Source: Hamiltosporidium magnivora
Taxonomy: Eukaryota; Microsporidia; Dubosqiidae
Direction of reading: 5' to 3'
Assembly (NCBI GenBank): GCA_004325065.1
Contig: PITI01000134.1
Coordinates: 1-19,902, forward strand
Length of the DNA: 19,902 bases
In this document: positions 1 through 9,834 of the stretch, one piece after another
Position numbering within the stretch: position 1 is the stretch's first letter
Layout of the letters: each line of letters starts with the position of its first letter
Program-made: the position numbers and the translations under genes
Notes under the pieces: generated by a model
Databases searched by the model: none
What the model was told of the DNA's origin: nothing
The model's input: the letters and a program-made list of their open reading frames with translations, nothing else

Positions 1-479
1 AAAAAAATATTTGAAATAAATATTGTTAAAAATCTTTTCTAGAGTTAAGTACATTACAATAAAGAGTTTAAAATTTATTTTATTGCTTTTTATATTTCAA
101 TAAAAAAATTTATGTAAGATTGATGTTTTTCTGTTGTTTCTTTTTGCAATTTATTTATATCCTTAATAATTGCATAAAACAATTATTGGATGAAGGATCT
201 TATTGAATTTTATACCTGATTGAATTAAAAGATTTTCAATAAAAAAATATAGTATGATATACAACGAATGAATTAGTCAATACATATGACATGCATAAAA
301 ATGTTTTTTATGGTACAAAAGCACTTAATACGCTTAAATACATCCTGAAAAATACGGAAATGAATAAAATTGATGATAAATTGAACTGAACAAGAAGTAA
401 ATAACGATTAGCAAAGCTCTGAAACAATTATAAGCAGATGCTCAGGATAATGAAAATTTTCAGATAAAAAATAACATAT
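1..479. other. AT-rich sequence without a recognisable gene
   Basis: No convincing open frame or RNA gene is visible. The right part, from about 340, may hold the decayed start of the LINE that follows: short Lys/Glu/Asn-rich stretches lie where the endonuclease-to-RT linker of such elements would be. I could not align it to an endonuclease motif, so I do not extend the element this far. Confidence 0.5.
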
Positions 480-569
480 TTTTGTTAGGAAACTGTTCAA
501 AGACGGCTAAAATTCGGATTGATTGACAAAATATAAACGCAGCAGAACATATTTATCTTTATAAGTCAT

Positions 570-2407
570 AGAACAAAGGCTTCAATGTATGCAGGAAAAA
601 AAAGAAGATTCTATGAAGAGAAGATACAGCAAATATAAGAAGAATCTTTAAAAAACGAACGCGAGAAATGTATGCAAAGATTAAAGGGGCGCGAAAGGGA
701 TTTAGACTAGAAAAGTTGCAATGCAGAGCTAAAATGAAGAGCTAGTGACAGATCCGAAAAAGGTCTTGGATCTATAGGCAGAATATTGTAAAGAACCTTT
801 AAACGAAATTCTGCAGCCTAAAAAAGTGCTAGATCTTACAAACACACATAATACCAAATCAAAATATACAGAAAAAATAAACATAGTAGACCCGCAACTT
901 TTTGAAAATGCGGCGGCTATTAATTCCATAAAAAATGAAAAAAGAACCTGGTAAGGAGCGTATAAACTCTGAGATATTAAGGTCTGATGAGTAGGTGTTT
1001 TCGAAAGAAGTTTTCTTTCCAATCTTAAAAGTTTGGTAACACGAAAAAATGCCAAAAATTGGAATAAGGCTCTTATAGTGCCAATTCACAAAAAGAGGCT
1101 CCGAATTTATATGCACAAACTACAGGCGAATATCTCTCCTAAATGTCACTTATAAAATATTTTCTAAAGATATAGCAAGGCGTCTTAAACCATATATAGA
1201 AAGCAACCTCGGATCATAAATCGCTGGCTTGGAAAAAGGAAGATCAATAATTGACTGAAATTTACCGTAAAACGTCTTTTGGGAAAATGCTACGAGTATA
1301 GCCAGCCCATTCATCAGCTTTTTATAGACTAAAAATAGTCATATGATAGCATTAATCGAAATTTTTTTTCTGAAAAATTATCAGAAATGCAGATTCCCGA
1401 GAAAATCGTAAGCCTTATCCGAATGACAATAAAAAAGACAAACAGTAGAATTTATGTAGCAAAAAAACGTTTCAGAAATTTTGAAATATGCCGTGGTTCA
1501 AGCAAGGCGATGCAATTTCCTGTATGCTTTTAAACATCACGCTCAAAAAGGCTATCGAAAAGGTAGAAAATGATTCGAGACAATATCTGAATAACAGAGA
1601 AGTACACTTTTTCGGCTATACCATGACGTTGACATCATAGAAAAAAGGAAGACGAACTTCGAGATCATGTCAGGAAGATCGAATATGAAACACGAAAAGA
1701 GGGTCTTCGTTTTAATGAGTAAAACAAAATACATGATAACTACAAGGAATCAGGAAAATATTCCATCTTATTTTTAGGTAGATGAATATTGCTTCGAAAA
1801 TATAGCCTCTTTTAAATATCTAAGAGGGCTTCGTACCAAAGATAATGACAACAGTGCAGAAATAAAAGAGAGAATTAAATCAGGAAATAATGCATATTTT
1901 GGCTTACAAGAAATACTAAAATCTCGACTTCCAAGCCGGAGAAGCAATATAGTAATATATAAGACTATTTTTAGACTTATAGTGATGTATGGCTGCGAAA
2001 CTTGGATATTGACAAAGCGTAATGAAGCAATACATAGGTCACAAGAACGAAAGATCTTAAGGAGAATATTCGGATCAATAAGAAACAGGCAAGGAGTGTG
2101 AAAAATTCGTAACATCACCGAGCTCCAAGACTTATATTCAAATATAGAGTCAGTAAACTAATTAAAAGAACCAGACTTTGATGGCTGAAGCATCTTTGAC
2201 GAATGCTAGAAAGCAGAATAGCTAAAAAAAAGTATATGTGTTCAATCCCGATGATCGAAGACTCCCTGGCTGCACAAAAACTAGATGGATAGATAATATA
2301 CAAAATAATCTCAGTAACCTTCGTATAGACGAATGGAAAAAGAGGCACTTGATTGTGACAGATGAAAGTTTATAGTGAATGAGGCTAGGGCTTTTAATGG
2401 GCCGTAA
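570..2407 (+). pseudogene. Broken reverse transcriptase ORF of the LINE
   Basis: Recognisable pieces, in order: CRKKKRRFYEEKIQ-like linker (about 580-630); NWNKALIVPIHKK (about 1061-1094); SLLNVTYKIFSKDIARRLKP (about 1130-1190), followed by a stop where active copies have the QAGFRKGRST motif; CYEYSQPIHQLFID plus SYDSINRN (about 1281-1345), which is RT motif A with its first Asp still present; QGDAISCMLLNITLKKAIEK (about 1500-1560), which is RT motif B; and then the YADD motif C, degraded to a Y-x-H-D-V-D-I-I reading near 1616-1640. The C-terminal part is the best preserved: FKYLRGLRTKDNDNSAEI, YGCETWILTKRNEA and RKILRRIFGSIRN lie in one open stretch of about 1797-2100. It ends with EARAFNGP before TAA at 2405-2407. 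Many stops and frameshifts, together with the changed catalytic motif, show that it makes no active enzyme. Confidence 0.9.
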
Positions 2408-2414
2408 TGATATT

Positions 2415-2428
2415 GAGTAAGTAAGTAG
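2415..2428 (+). repeat. Short GTAA-type tandem tail of the LINE
   Basis: Directly after the stop of the LINE frame the sequence reads GAGTAAGTAAGTAG, a small AGTA repeat. RTE-clade LINEs commonly end in a very short 3' UTR with a simple tandem repeat, so this probably marks the 3' end of the insertion. Confidence 0.5.
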
Positions 2429-2667
2429 CACAAAAATATATAAGAATACAAGATCGGGTATGTATATAAAAACCTAAATGAAAATAGTGAAAATTAAGGG
2501 CTCTGCTTATGAATTTTAACATGATGAATATCCACCTTGTTGATTCTTTATTTGAAAGTAATATTTAGTCTATTTTTGACGATTTAATGGCTTGTATAGG
2601 TATAAGTCATTTCAGATTCTAAGAATTATAAGAGAATTGGCGTTAAGTTTATGAACACTAAAGTATG
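2429..2667. other. Spacer between LINE and hAT element
   Basis: AT-rich DNA between the LINE tail and the hAT target site. I see no open frame, repeat or RNA gene in it. Confidence 0.6.
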
Positions 2668-2675
2668 GTTTGTAG
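2668..2675. repeat. Left copy of a decayed 8-bp hAT target-site duplication
   Basis: The 8 bases outside the left inverted repeat are GTTTGTAG. The 8 bases outside the right one (5113-5120) are ATTTAGAA. Four of eight agree, and three of the four differences are transitions. Both keep the T at position 2 and A at position 7 expected from the nTnnnnAn preference of hAT insertion. The match is weak alone, but it is placed exactly where expected. Confidence 0.5.
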
Positions 2676-2690
2676 CCGTCGTTCTTAACC
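2676..2690. repeat. Left terminal inverted repeat of the hAT element
   Basis: CCGTCGTTCTTAACC on the plus strand pairs with the minus-strand start of the right end (CAGCGGTTCTTAATC). Four of 15 positions differ, and the GTTCTTAA core is intact. It marks the 3' end of the element relative to its transposase. Confidence 0.7.
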
Positions 2691-2831
2691 TTTTGAATTA
2701 GCTGCATTCATTTGAATCTGAAAGTTAGTTTTCTCTTCCCCAATTAAAAAGTGTTTCGATTTTGTGCAAATTTGTTGCTTATTTAAATAGTGTGACAATT
2801 TATTATCAAATAACTAAAGATATTATTTTAT

Positions 2832-4570
2832 TTAATGACTAGACTGTTGTTGTTGATTATAATATTTGTAAAGCGAAGCTCTTTTTTGAAAAAGACACAC
2901 GTAGGTCATCACTTGCATTTTAGCGATTTTCCGCGCTGGTTTTATATACAAAAGCGGGAGAAAACTTATTTCACACAAGTAACTAGTAGCAACTAGTAGA
3001 AAAAATTTCAATGCTTCTTTTGCCAATTGTGGATAACCTTCTAACTGTGTACACCAGAATTGTTGTAATTCTAATTGTTCGAATTCCATTTGAATATGTC
3101 CACAGTCTCGCAATTTAATAAGATCTTCTTTTTTAAAATCACTATTATCCATCGAATTTGGGTTGTAAAGAAATGTTTCGGAATCTTTTTCTGAGTTTAG
3201 GTAATACTTCCTATAGAAAAATAACCATTGAAAGATTCGCGCAATAATTTTAAATGTATTGCAATGTCAGGTATATTTTATTTTTTTCATTTTCCACAAA
3301 AATTGAATCGAGTAAAGGAAAGTGAACAAATTTTCTAATTTGAACTCGAACTACCCAAATTTCTAGTTTTCCAATAAACGAAGATAATTTTTCACTATCT
3401 ATAATATATTTTCCCTAATACTTGGATGGATATGTTTAATTTATTTGAGGGGCTGTATATTTCTGCTAGGTAAGCTAGTCTAAGTATAGCATCCTTACTC
3501 TCAAGATCCTTCACAAAATCAAATTTTCGACTAGTCTGTAACCGAATAATTTCTCCCCGTAATTCAAAAACTTGGCTAAGCATGCGGCATTTAGAGAGCC
3601 ATCGTTTTGATCTGATATAGAATGACGGTATGCGGAGCATAAAATCTTCACACAGGCACGAAAAATGCGATGATTAGAAGATCATCCACAGATATATTTT
3701 ACTAGTTCATTGCTACAATTATATGATATTTTAAAGCTTCTGGTAGAGTTTTAAAGCAATGTAAAATGTAATGTGTTATTGCGACTTGTGGAAATTCCCT
3801 TTTCATATAAGAAACAAATCCAGAATTATCGCCTAACATTACTGATGCCAATCAATGCATCTTGAGCCTATAAAATCTAAAGGTGATCATTTTTAAAGGA
3901 AATCTTTTTTGTGATTGAAAACATCAATTCCTCTCGAAGTCAACTTCGGTGGTCCACAAAATAAAAATTCCTCTATCATTTCCTTTTCTTTTACATATCG
4001 CACATATACCAGAAGGTGGCTGCAATTTCAACATCAGTTGATTCATCAAATTGTATACTTATTTCTAATCGGACTTAAATTTATATCATCTATTATCTGC
4101 ACTAAAATATCTTTACTAAGATCTCGAATTCGCGATCGAATTATATTTTTTGATAACGGAATCTATTAGATTATATTATGTTTTTCGGAATTAATACCGT
4201 TTTAGCTATTATTAATGCTCAAGGTTTTATCAATTTATTAGGGATCTATGAGGTATTTTTTTCTTTGCCCACAAATATTCTACTTGATAGAACACTTTTG
4301 ACACGGGTTTTGATTGCTGAAGCGCATGATTTTCGGATTTTACCCCCAGAATATAATCGATCTTTTTTGACTTTAAGCTGTTCATGTTATGCGTGCCTTC
4401 ACCACCATGCTGATTTTTAAAATGCTCTAAGAACTTTGATGGTTTGAGATAACTGTTTGAAAGTATCTTGGAACATAAAATACATTGAGGTAGTTGCGTA
4501 CTATCGTTTTATGTTGCCCAAGGGAATCCAAACCACCATAATTACCGTTTCATTGATGTTTTTTTGACAT
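2832..4570 (-). pseudogene. Broken hAT transposase (BED zinc finger plus hATC domain)
   Basis: The frame runs from MSKKH at 4570 to SSH-stop at 2832, about 580 codons, close to the usual size of ZBED5-like transposases. Segments in order on the minus strand: a BED zinc finger (about 4406-4487: QCILCSKILSN, then FLEHFKNQH, keeping its Cys-x2-Cys and His-x4-His pairs in one frame); NSIANSR (about 4115-4135); FDESTDVEIAATF (about 4012-4050) followed by EKEMIEEFLFCGPP (about 3945-3990); GDNSGFVSYMKREFPQVAI (about 3780-3838); KRWLSKCRMLSQVFELRGEI (about 3550-3615) and LRLAYLAEIYSPSNKLNIS (about 3425-3485); and the hATC dimerisation region (about 2860-3070: FWCTQLEGYPQLAKEAL, TSYLCE). Between these lie several in-frame stops and frameshifts. 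A functional transposase binds the terminal repeats and cuts out the element; this copy cannot. Confidence 0.9.
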
Positions 4571-5097
4571 AGATGAATTCCCACAATCAATTAAATGATT
4601 TAAAAGTAACATAAAATATTTTTTACAAATTATGAGAAAATTACCTAGGTTTGTAGTATCAAGATAATATTTTTTCGGTTTAAGCCACTGATCAATTAAA
4701 AATTTATAAATTGTTAAAATATGTTTACAATTGGAATTATATATGCGTTGCATGTATTCGACACAAAGAGCTGTGTCGAATAACTGCCAAAGACGCAAAT
4801 AGTAGATTTGGATAGAGATGAATAGAGGTGTGCTATCTTGTTTAGAATAGGGCTTATTTTGCTGATACATATCTGAGACACAACGAGCATGACTGTCTAT
4901 ATATGTGTGGGGATCTTAGGCATATCGACGAAATATACAATTAACTTTTTTTACTTTATTCTTAGTCCTAGCATATTTGTATTTTGTTGCAAAAAAAACC
5001 ACAATCAAAATTTCTGTATGAGCTTAGGTTAAAAGGGACTTCAGTTGAACTCCAAAAATGCCTTCTTGCTCCCCAAAAAATATCTGTCTGTATTCCC

Positions 5098-5112
5098 GAT
5101 TAAGAACCGCTG
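5098..5112. repeat. Right terminal inverted repeat of the hAT element
   Basis: Minus strand CAGCGGTTCTTAATC. The GTTCTTAA core is shared with the left repeat, and the end lies about 530 bases upstream of the transposase start, so the element has a long 5' non-coding leader. The adjacent bases 5113-5120 are the right copy of the decayed target duplication. Confidence 0.75.
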
Positions 5113-5120
5113 ATTTAGAA

Positions 5121-7115
5121 AGTCAATCAGCATGCGATTAGAAATAAAAATTTATTCATATAGTTTATTGATTCTTAATGACAGACTTAATGAATTATGA
5201 TACTCTAATTCAGATATTTATTGTGATAGCCCTGAAGATCATATTTCTTTCTATATTTATTTTATTTGATTCCAATACTTTTATTAATACTTCTTTTTAC
5301 ATTATTTAACATAAACGAATAACTCATTTTCAGTAGAATTAGATACACTATATCTCGCTATTTATAATTATAATTACAAAGTATTCAGAGCAAGTTATTA
5401 AATTTATGAAATGAATTCGAATATACATAACAAAGATAGAAGACGCACACAAGATATCTTTATAAATATTTTCTAATAATTCCCAGATAGTTAAAAAACA
5501 AGTAATAAATAGAAAATCAAAATTAATTATATAAGGTTAAAAACTTAAGAAACAAATACCTGGAATTGATGTTTTTTTAATATAGACATTTGAAAAAACT
5601 GAAGATAATACAGGAAAAATGAAATGTAGAAATTAGATGTTATTGAAGCCAATCGAAAGTTAATGAATTTCTAATCATATTTAAAATGTTTTAAAAAAAG
5701 CTATTTGGCTGATATATTTAGAATTCAGAAGAGCAGGAAACACTTGCACAATTTCTTAAAATATTCATTTATTAATATGACTTAGTAAAAAATAAAGAAA
5801 GAAATTCTTTGGTGGTCAATGAATCAATTGATTATAGTATTGATAAAAGACCAAAGTAACAGATTCTATATTTTGTATATCATCTGACCCAAATTTAGAA
5901 CGAAAGATTATTAAACACAACAAAATACAAAAAAAAATATCTAGTTGACGCATAATGTATAGTATAAGTGGATATTCTGAATATTTTTAATAAAAACATC
6001 AGTATTAAATCTTATATAAAAATTCTAGCAGCAGAATCAGAAAAAAAAGACTGAAAACGCAGTATTGATATATCTGCATATGGAAACAACTTTTACACAT
6101 ACAATAACAAATATATTTAGCAATATATTGGTTTATATATGAAAAAGTATCTATTTTTAAATGTAGAGGAGACTTAAGGAATGAAGTTTAGTAATATTCC
6201 ATAGATTTGACGAAAGCTCCGAAGTCAGTGGGCCTATCTAAACTGCCTTGAAACCCTATATTCAAGGAGAGAAAAATGGAAATTATTGAGACAGTATTAG
6301 ACTTATTCTAGTTCATGTTTCTGAAAAATAGGTGATAAAAAGATAAAACTATTTGGATTTAGGAAAAATCCTATTTTGTAGAAGTATTCGATCATAATTT
6401 AAATCCAACGAGTTTTCGATAAAGTAACTAAGGTTTGTACTTCATTATTATTAATATCCAAATATAATACATAATATCCCAATAAAAGACTTGAATGACT
6501 ACAACACACAAATGTATTTGTGATTATAGAACTTCTATAATTTTTTGAAACAAATTTTTAAGAAAAAAAAGACAAAGTGAAACCAGCAAGACAGCGATAT
6601 TGTGCAAAATAAGATCTAAAAAAACTAAATACGCTGTGACGACGAAGTTTAACGCAAAATAGGAAGAATTCGAATTATCGCATGAGTTTCCAGACTTTGC
6701 TGAAGAGAGTGCTTCCGAGTAATAAGTAAGAAGGAAAAAAATTATAGGACTAAAATTTGTAATTCAAAGTATTTTTTATAGTGCGAACCATGAGACGTAT
6801 GGTATCTAATTCTTTTTTTTGAAAATCAGTGAATCGTAACTAACATTATTTTTGAACTTTTAAAAAAAAGATTTTTTTCAAAGGTTTTTAGTTTAAATTT
6901 AAAAAATGTCGGATTCATTTGTGCATATTATTATTAAAATATTGCTTTGTAGATAAAATCATGATTTATAGTAAAATAATAAGGTTTTGTGACCGCGATT
7001 TGAACTATTCCGAGATCGATTTTAGAAGTATATGTCTGTCTCTTCATTTTAGAATGTATTTTTTTTATAGCTTGTTCTTTTTCTCGCAGAGGAATTAAAA
7101 TAAAGTTGGTTTATA
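5121..7115. other. AT-rich intergenic region, about 2 kb
   Basis: No open frame of convincing length or composition on either strand, no tRNA-like fold and no clear repeat. Two short plus-strand stretches drew attention. One, at about 6205-6240, reads FDESSEVSGPI and resembles the DEST motif of hAT transposases. The other, at about 6618-6715, reads KYAVTTKFNA followed by an acidic stretch. Neither is supported by neighbouring motifs, so the region is left unassigned. Confidence 0.5.
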
Positions 7116-7116
7116 G

Positions 7117-7700
7117 AATCCATTCATTCATCTATCCTTGGTACTACAGCTCCGTGCGAGCCTTGGCTTCCCTTAGTAAACCGCCCACCGGTCTTTTTCC
7201 AACGGGTTTGTACCTATCGCGTTTCAAAACAAAGTGGTTTTAAAGGGTGGGTTGTTAGCCCTACGCTCAACCTCAACATGGAGGATTAGTCTCTTTTAGT
7301 CGCATCTTAAGACTAGCAGTGAATACTTCAAGCCAATTCTGCTACCGGAATGGTGGTGAATTATTCCATAGATACCTAAATTCCTTTACTTTTCATCTAA
7401 AATGCGATAGGACTGAAATAAACGAAGAACTTACCTAGAGCTTATTAATTTTTGTTTCTTGTGTAGAATCGTAGGTCAATCTATGGACATTCAAGATCAG
7501 GTCCCTTCCTAATTGTTCTATATTTTCCGATTAGAAGATGGTGGTTATTTCTAAAACAGCGAATCGCACGAGATACATCTCTATGTTTCGATGCCATACC
7601 GACAAGTTATCCTGCTTTTTCGAATTCAAAGCTTATTAAAGTTTACGTTGTTTTCCATCTCTCAGATGCAAAGTTTTCTAACGAGTGTGCGAGGCTATGC
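7117..7700 (-). mobile_element. Fragment of a second LINE (endonuclease C-terminus and GC-rich tail)
   Basis: On the minus strand, about 7510-7590 reads RDVSRAIRCF followed by NNHHLLIGKYR in one open frame. This resembles the end of LINE apurinic endonuclease domains (RGADIxSDHHLLxxKxR), with the SDH catalytic triplet changed to NNH. Further along the minus strand is a clearly GC-richer block (about 7140-7320), containing GGTTGAGCGTAGGGCTAACA and GAAGCCAAGGCTCGCACGGA, like untranslated ends I associate with invertebrate LINEs. It stops at GATAGATGAATGAATGG (7121-7137), a simple-repeat tail. The reverse transcriptase is absent, so this is either internally deleted or two fragments side by side. 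Identification rests on one short motif and general resemblance. Confidence 0.5.
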
Positions 7701-7740
7701 CTCCATTCTGTTACATGGCAATTACTTTTAAATTCGTAGG

Positions 7741-8090
7741 TCTGATCTACATAAATAAAAACCCAAAACTTTTTTGAGAAATAAAATCACCATTAATGAA
7801 CTATCGTAAGCAAATATAGATTTACATGGAGCAATCGAAAATATAGTTTGGTTATAATTCCAGTAAGAATCCAAACAATGATTTCACACCAGTTTCACAT
7901 ACAAATTTGCAAGCAGATGGTTTTTAAATGTGATTATCGTTCCTCCACAATTTTTGCAAAGTATATATACATATTTAAAGAAATGAAGTAAAATTTATAT
8001 TTTAAAATTAGATTTAAACATAGTTGTAAACATTTAATAAGATTACAATTTACATTAAAATGTTTAGTTATAAAAACTTTTAATAATCAG
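7741..8090. other. AT-rich spacer downstream of the 8131-8697 gene
   Basis: No open frame, RNA gene or repeat seen. Its right end is the 3' side of the minus-strand gene at 8131-8697. Confidence 0.6.
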
Positions 8091-8096
8091 TTTATT
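8091..8096 (-). terminator. Candidate polyadenylation signal AATAAA
   Basis: TTTATT on the plus strand is AATAAA on the minus strand, about 35 bases after the stop codon at 8131. The position is right for a eukaryotic poly(A) signal, but such hexamers are common by chance in DNA this AT-rich. Confidence 0.35.
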
Positions 8097-8130
8097 TTTT
8101 TTCCGCGAAATTAAGTATTAATAATATTAA

Positions 8131-8697
8131 TTAGGATTCTTCATAAATGAAACTATTTGGAGATTGACATGGTGAACCGTTTTCAAGAGTTTCTTCCCCA
8201 ATAATTCCATCTGTTAAAACCGATTTATTTGAAACATCTGATATGGTACTTGCATCCGAAAAATCCTCATTTAAATCCCAGGGAGAACTTTGAAGTAAAT
8301 CAGATTCAGATTTTGGTCTAATCCTTGCAAATTTCTGTTTATCGGGCTCGTTTTTATCTTTAAGACTTTCAATTTTTTTCCCCTCAAATATTGTATATAG
8401 TTCAGAGGTTAAATGCTGACATCGACAATTATTAGACAGATTTATAGGATCCTTACTGGAGCAAACGTACCCAGAATATGAAATGTTGTCACTCTTGGTT
8501 TCGGAATAAAATGAACTAGAATTATCATTTTCTAATGGAATGATTTCAACATCATCATCAACTGTTTCATATCTGATATATGTAGATTCATTAAAATTTG
8601 TTTCTTTAACCGATCTAATGCTTTTTGTTTTTCTATTCAGTGAACATATTATAAACTTTAAAATTGTCAATAAAATTGGAGTCCATTTTGTATTCAT
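8131..8697 (-). CDS. Putative secreted acidic protein, two-member local family (intact copy)
   Basis: An intact intronless frame of 188 codons from ATG at 8697 to TAA at 8131. I do not recognise a known domain. Residues about 1-21 (MNTKWTPILLTILKFIICSL) have a basic start and a hydrophobic core, as in a signal peptide, although the core is short and could also act as a membrane anchor. The rest is hydrophilic and rich in Ser, Asp, Glu and Asn, with a small Cys cluster near residues 78-93 (one Cys, then CRC) and many potential phosphorylation sites. It is clearly related to the broken locus at 18737-19320: shared signal peptide (ILLTI-K), STYxRYExVDDxVxII after it, ELYxxxxxKK in the middle, and GIIGExxLE with SFxYEE at the end. 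The selective retention of these motifs supports a real gene. Secretion or surface display, perhaps at the host interface, is inferred from the leader only. Confidence 0.8.
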   Translation of the reverse strand: MNTKWTPILLTILKFIICSLNRKTKSIRSVKETNFNESTYIRYETVDDDVEIIPLENDNSSSFYSETKSDNISYSGYVCSSKDPINLSNNCRCQHLTSELYTIFEGKKIESLKDKNEPDKQKFARIRPKSESDLLQSSPWDLNEDFSDASTISDVSNKSVLTDGIIGEETLENGSPCQSPNSFIYEES

Positions 8698-8709
8698 ATC
8701 GTATTATTT

Positions 8710-8715
8710 TATCGG
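8710..8715 (-). promoter_or_regulatory. Conserved CCGATA motif upstream of the start codon
   Basis: CCGATA on the minus strand ends 12 bases before the ATG at 8697. The paralogue has the same hexamer at nearly the same distance (19332-19337), preceded in both by an AAACA-rich stretch. It may be part of a core promoter or leader, or simply remnant homology from the duplication. Microsporidian promoters are often very close to the start codon, which makes a core element plausible. Confidence 0.35.
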
Positions 8716-8749
8716 TTTGTTTTAAAAGACTTAAACAGATATAATTTAT

Positions 8750-8791
8750 TTATAATTTAATCAGTAAAATTTATAATTTAATCAATAAAAT
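8750..8791. repeat. 21-bp tandem duplication
   Basis: Two adjacent 21-base units, each TTATAATTTAATCA then RTAAAAT, differ at one position (G or A). They lie about 50-95 bases upstream of the gene at 8131-8697. They look like a recent local slippage duplication. Confidence 0.7.
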
Positions 8792-9834
8792 TAAGTCGAA
8801 AAAAATTTCCTTTTAGAAATAAAAAATAAAAAATGATCAATAATAACCCAAATCTAGAAATCGATATTTGTAATAATAACATGATTTATACATGATTATA
8901 TAATTTCCTTTGGCAAATTCATTTTTTTGTTATCCTTAGAAATATCAAATGAAACACAAGTAATACTTTGGACAAAACATCCTAAATATTAAATTAAGAA
9001 TAAAACAATCTTCTTGTTAGGCACACTGAGATACTCAGTTGAATTTTAACCATAATTGCATAGTAGATTTTTTTGAACATAATTTTAAAGTCAATATTAA
9101 TTAACATATTTTTTCTCACTAAAAACATATAAAGATTTTGTCAAGAAAATATCTGAACAAAAATTCAACATAAAAAATAATTGCAAATGAGGTAAATCAT
9201 TTTTAGCCGGCAATATAAAACAAAATGATATATATAAAAGCCACATCGAATGATAAAGAAAATGGAAATAAATCTAGTCCATATCATTTACACAATTTTT
9301 GTAACACAAATGAAATATTTCCACAAAATTAAATCGCTGTATTACAATACAGCTTAATCAAATTAAATATTTTATGATATAATAAAGAATTCTTAAGTAC
9401 TTTCAAATCGTTTGGTTTAATAAAGATTCAAATTACTGCTATTTGAATTATATAATGAATACTTGTCGGATATATCACAAAAGTTCAATTGTTTTGGCTC
9501 TAAGTTAATATTATTCTTCTTGTTTAACTAAAATATTCAAATTTAGCAATCAATTTATTAAAAATTACGTATAATAAATTTAACAAAATTAAATCAAAAA
9601 GGAAAAAACAATTTATTAAACGAAATTTTAATTTTTTTTTTGATTAAAAGATTTTTATCGTTAAAAAAAACGGGCTTTTAAAATTCCTCAAAAAGAGAAT
9701 TTACAAATATCTAAATAGCTATATTTTCAAGACTTTGTAATTAAAGAATGTATTATAATATTTATATGTATTACTAAATCTACATGATAAAGGAAGATTA
9801 CCACATAAAAACTTTCTGCTTAGCAATGAATTAG
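8792..9834. other. AT-rich intergenic region
   Basis: About 1 kb of very AT-rich DNA with several homopolymer runs and no supportable open frame, RNA gene or transposon motif on either strand. Confidence 0.6.

Larger units (their letters stand above)
480..2428 (+). mobile_element. Decayed RTE-type non-LTR retrotransposon (LINE), 5'-truncated
   Basis: This is a dead LINE on the plus strand. It can be read by hopping between frames from the linker after the endonuclease (about 580-700), through the reverse transcriptase (about 1060-1660), to the conserved C-terminal region (about 1800-2407). The order and wording of the motifs match the RTE-like elements annotated in animals as transposon-derived protein F52C9.6-like or craniofacial-development-protein-2-like. 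The endonuclease domain is missing or beyond recognition, as expected of a 5'-truncated insertion. A short GTAA-type tandem tail follows the final stop, as is usual in RTE elements with very short 3' UTRs. No target-site duplication was found. The family is recognised with confidence; the exact clade is less certain. Confidence 0.92.
2676..5112 (-). mobile_element. Full-length but dead hAT DNA transposon (ZBED5/FAM200-like)
   Basis: An element of about 2.4 kb lies between degenerate terminal inverted repeats. The right end (5098-5112), read on the minus strand, begins CAGCGGTTCTTAATC. The left end (2676-2690), read on the plus strand, is CCGTCGTTCTTAACC, so 11 of 15 positions agree. Inside, on the minus strand, the whole transposase frame of a ZBED5/FAM200/SCAND3-like hAT can be followed from 4570 to 2832. 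The start of the terminal repeat (CAGnGGTTCTtAA) is typical of hAT elements of this group. Both ends, the flanking 8-bp sites and the full domain order survive, so this is a complete insertion that later decayed by point mutation and small indels, not a fragment. Confidence 0.9.

Noticed and set aside
1552..2431. Several minus-strand open frames across the LINE
   Set aside because: They are antisense to the readable reverse transcriptase and C-terminal region on the plus strand and show no motif.
3915..4420. Two plus-strand open frames of about 80 codons each
   Set aside because: They lie antisense to the hAT transposase relic and have no motif of their own. The minus strand explains the composition.
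6205..6260. FDESSEVSGPI on the plus strand, resembling the DEST motif of a second hAT transposase
   Set aside because: Only one short resemblance. The neighbouring BED, core and hATC motifs are not found in the right order, unlike the clear element at 2676-5112.
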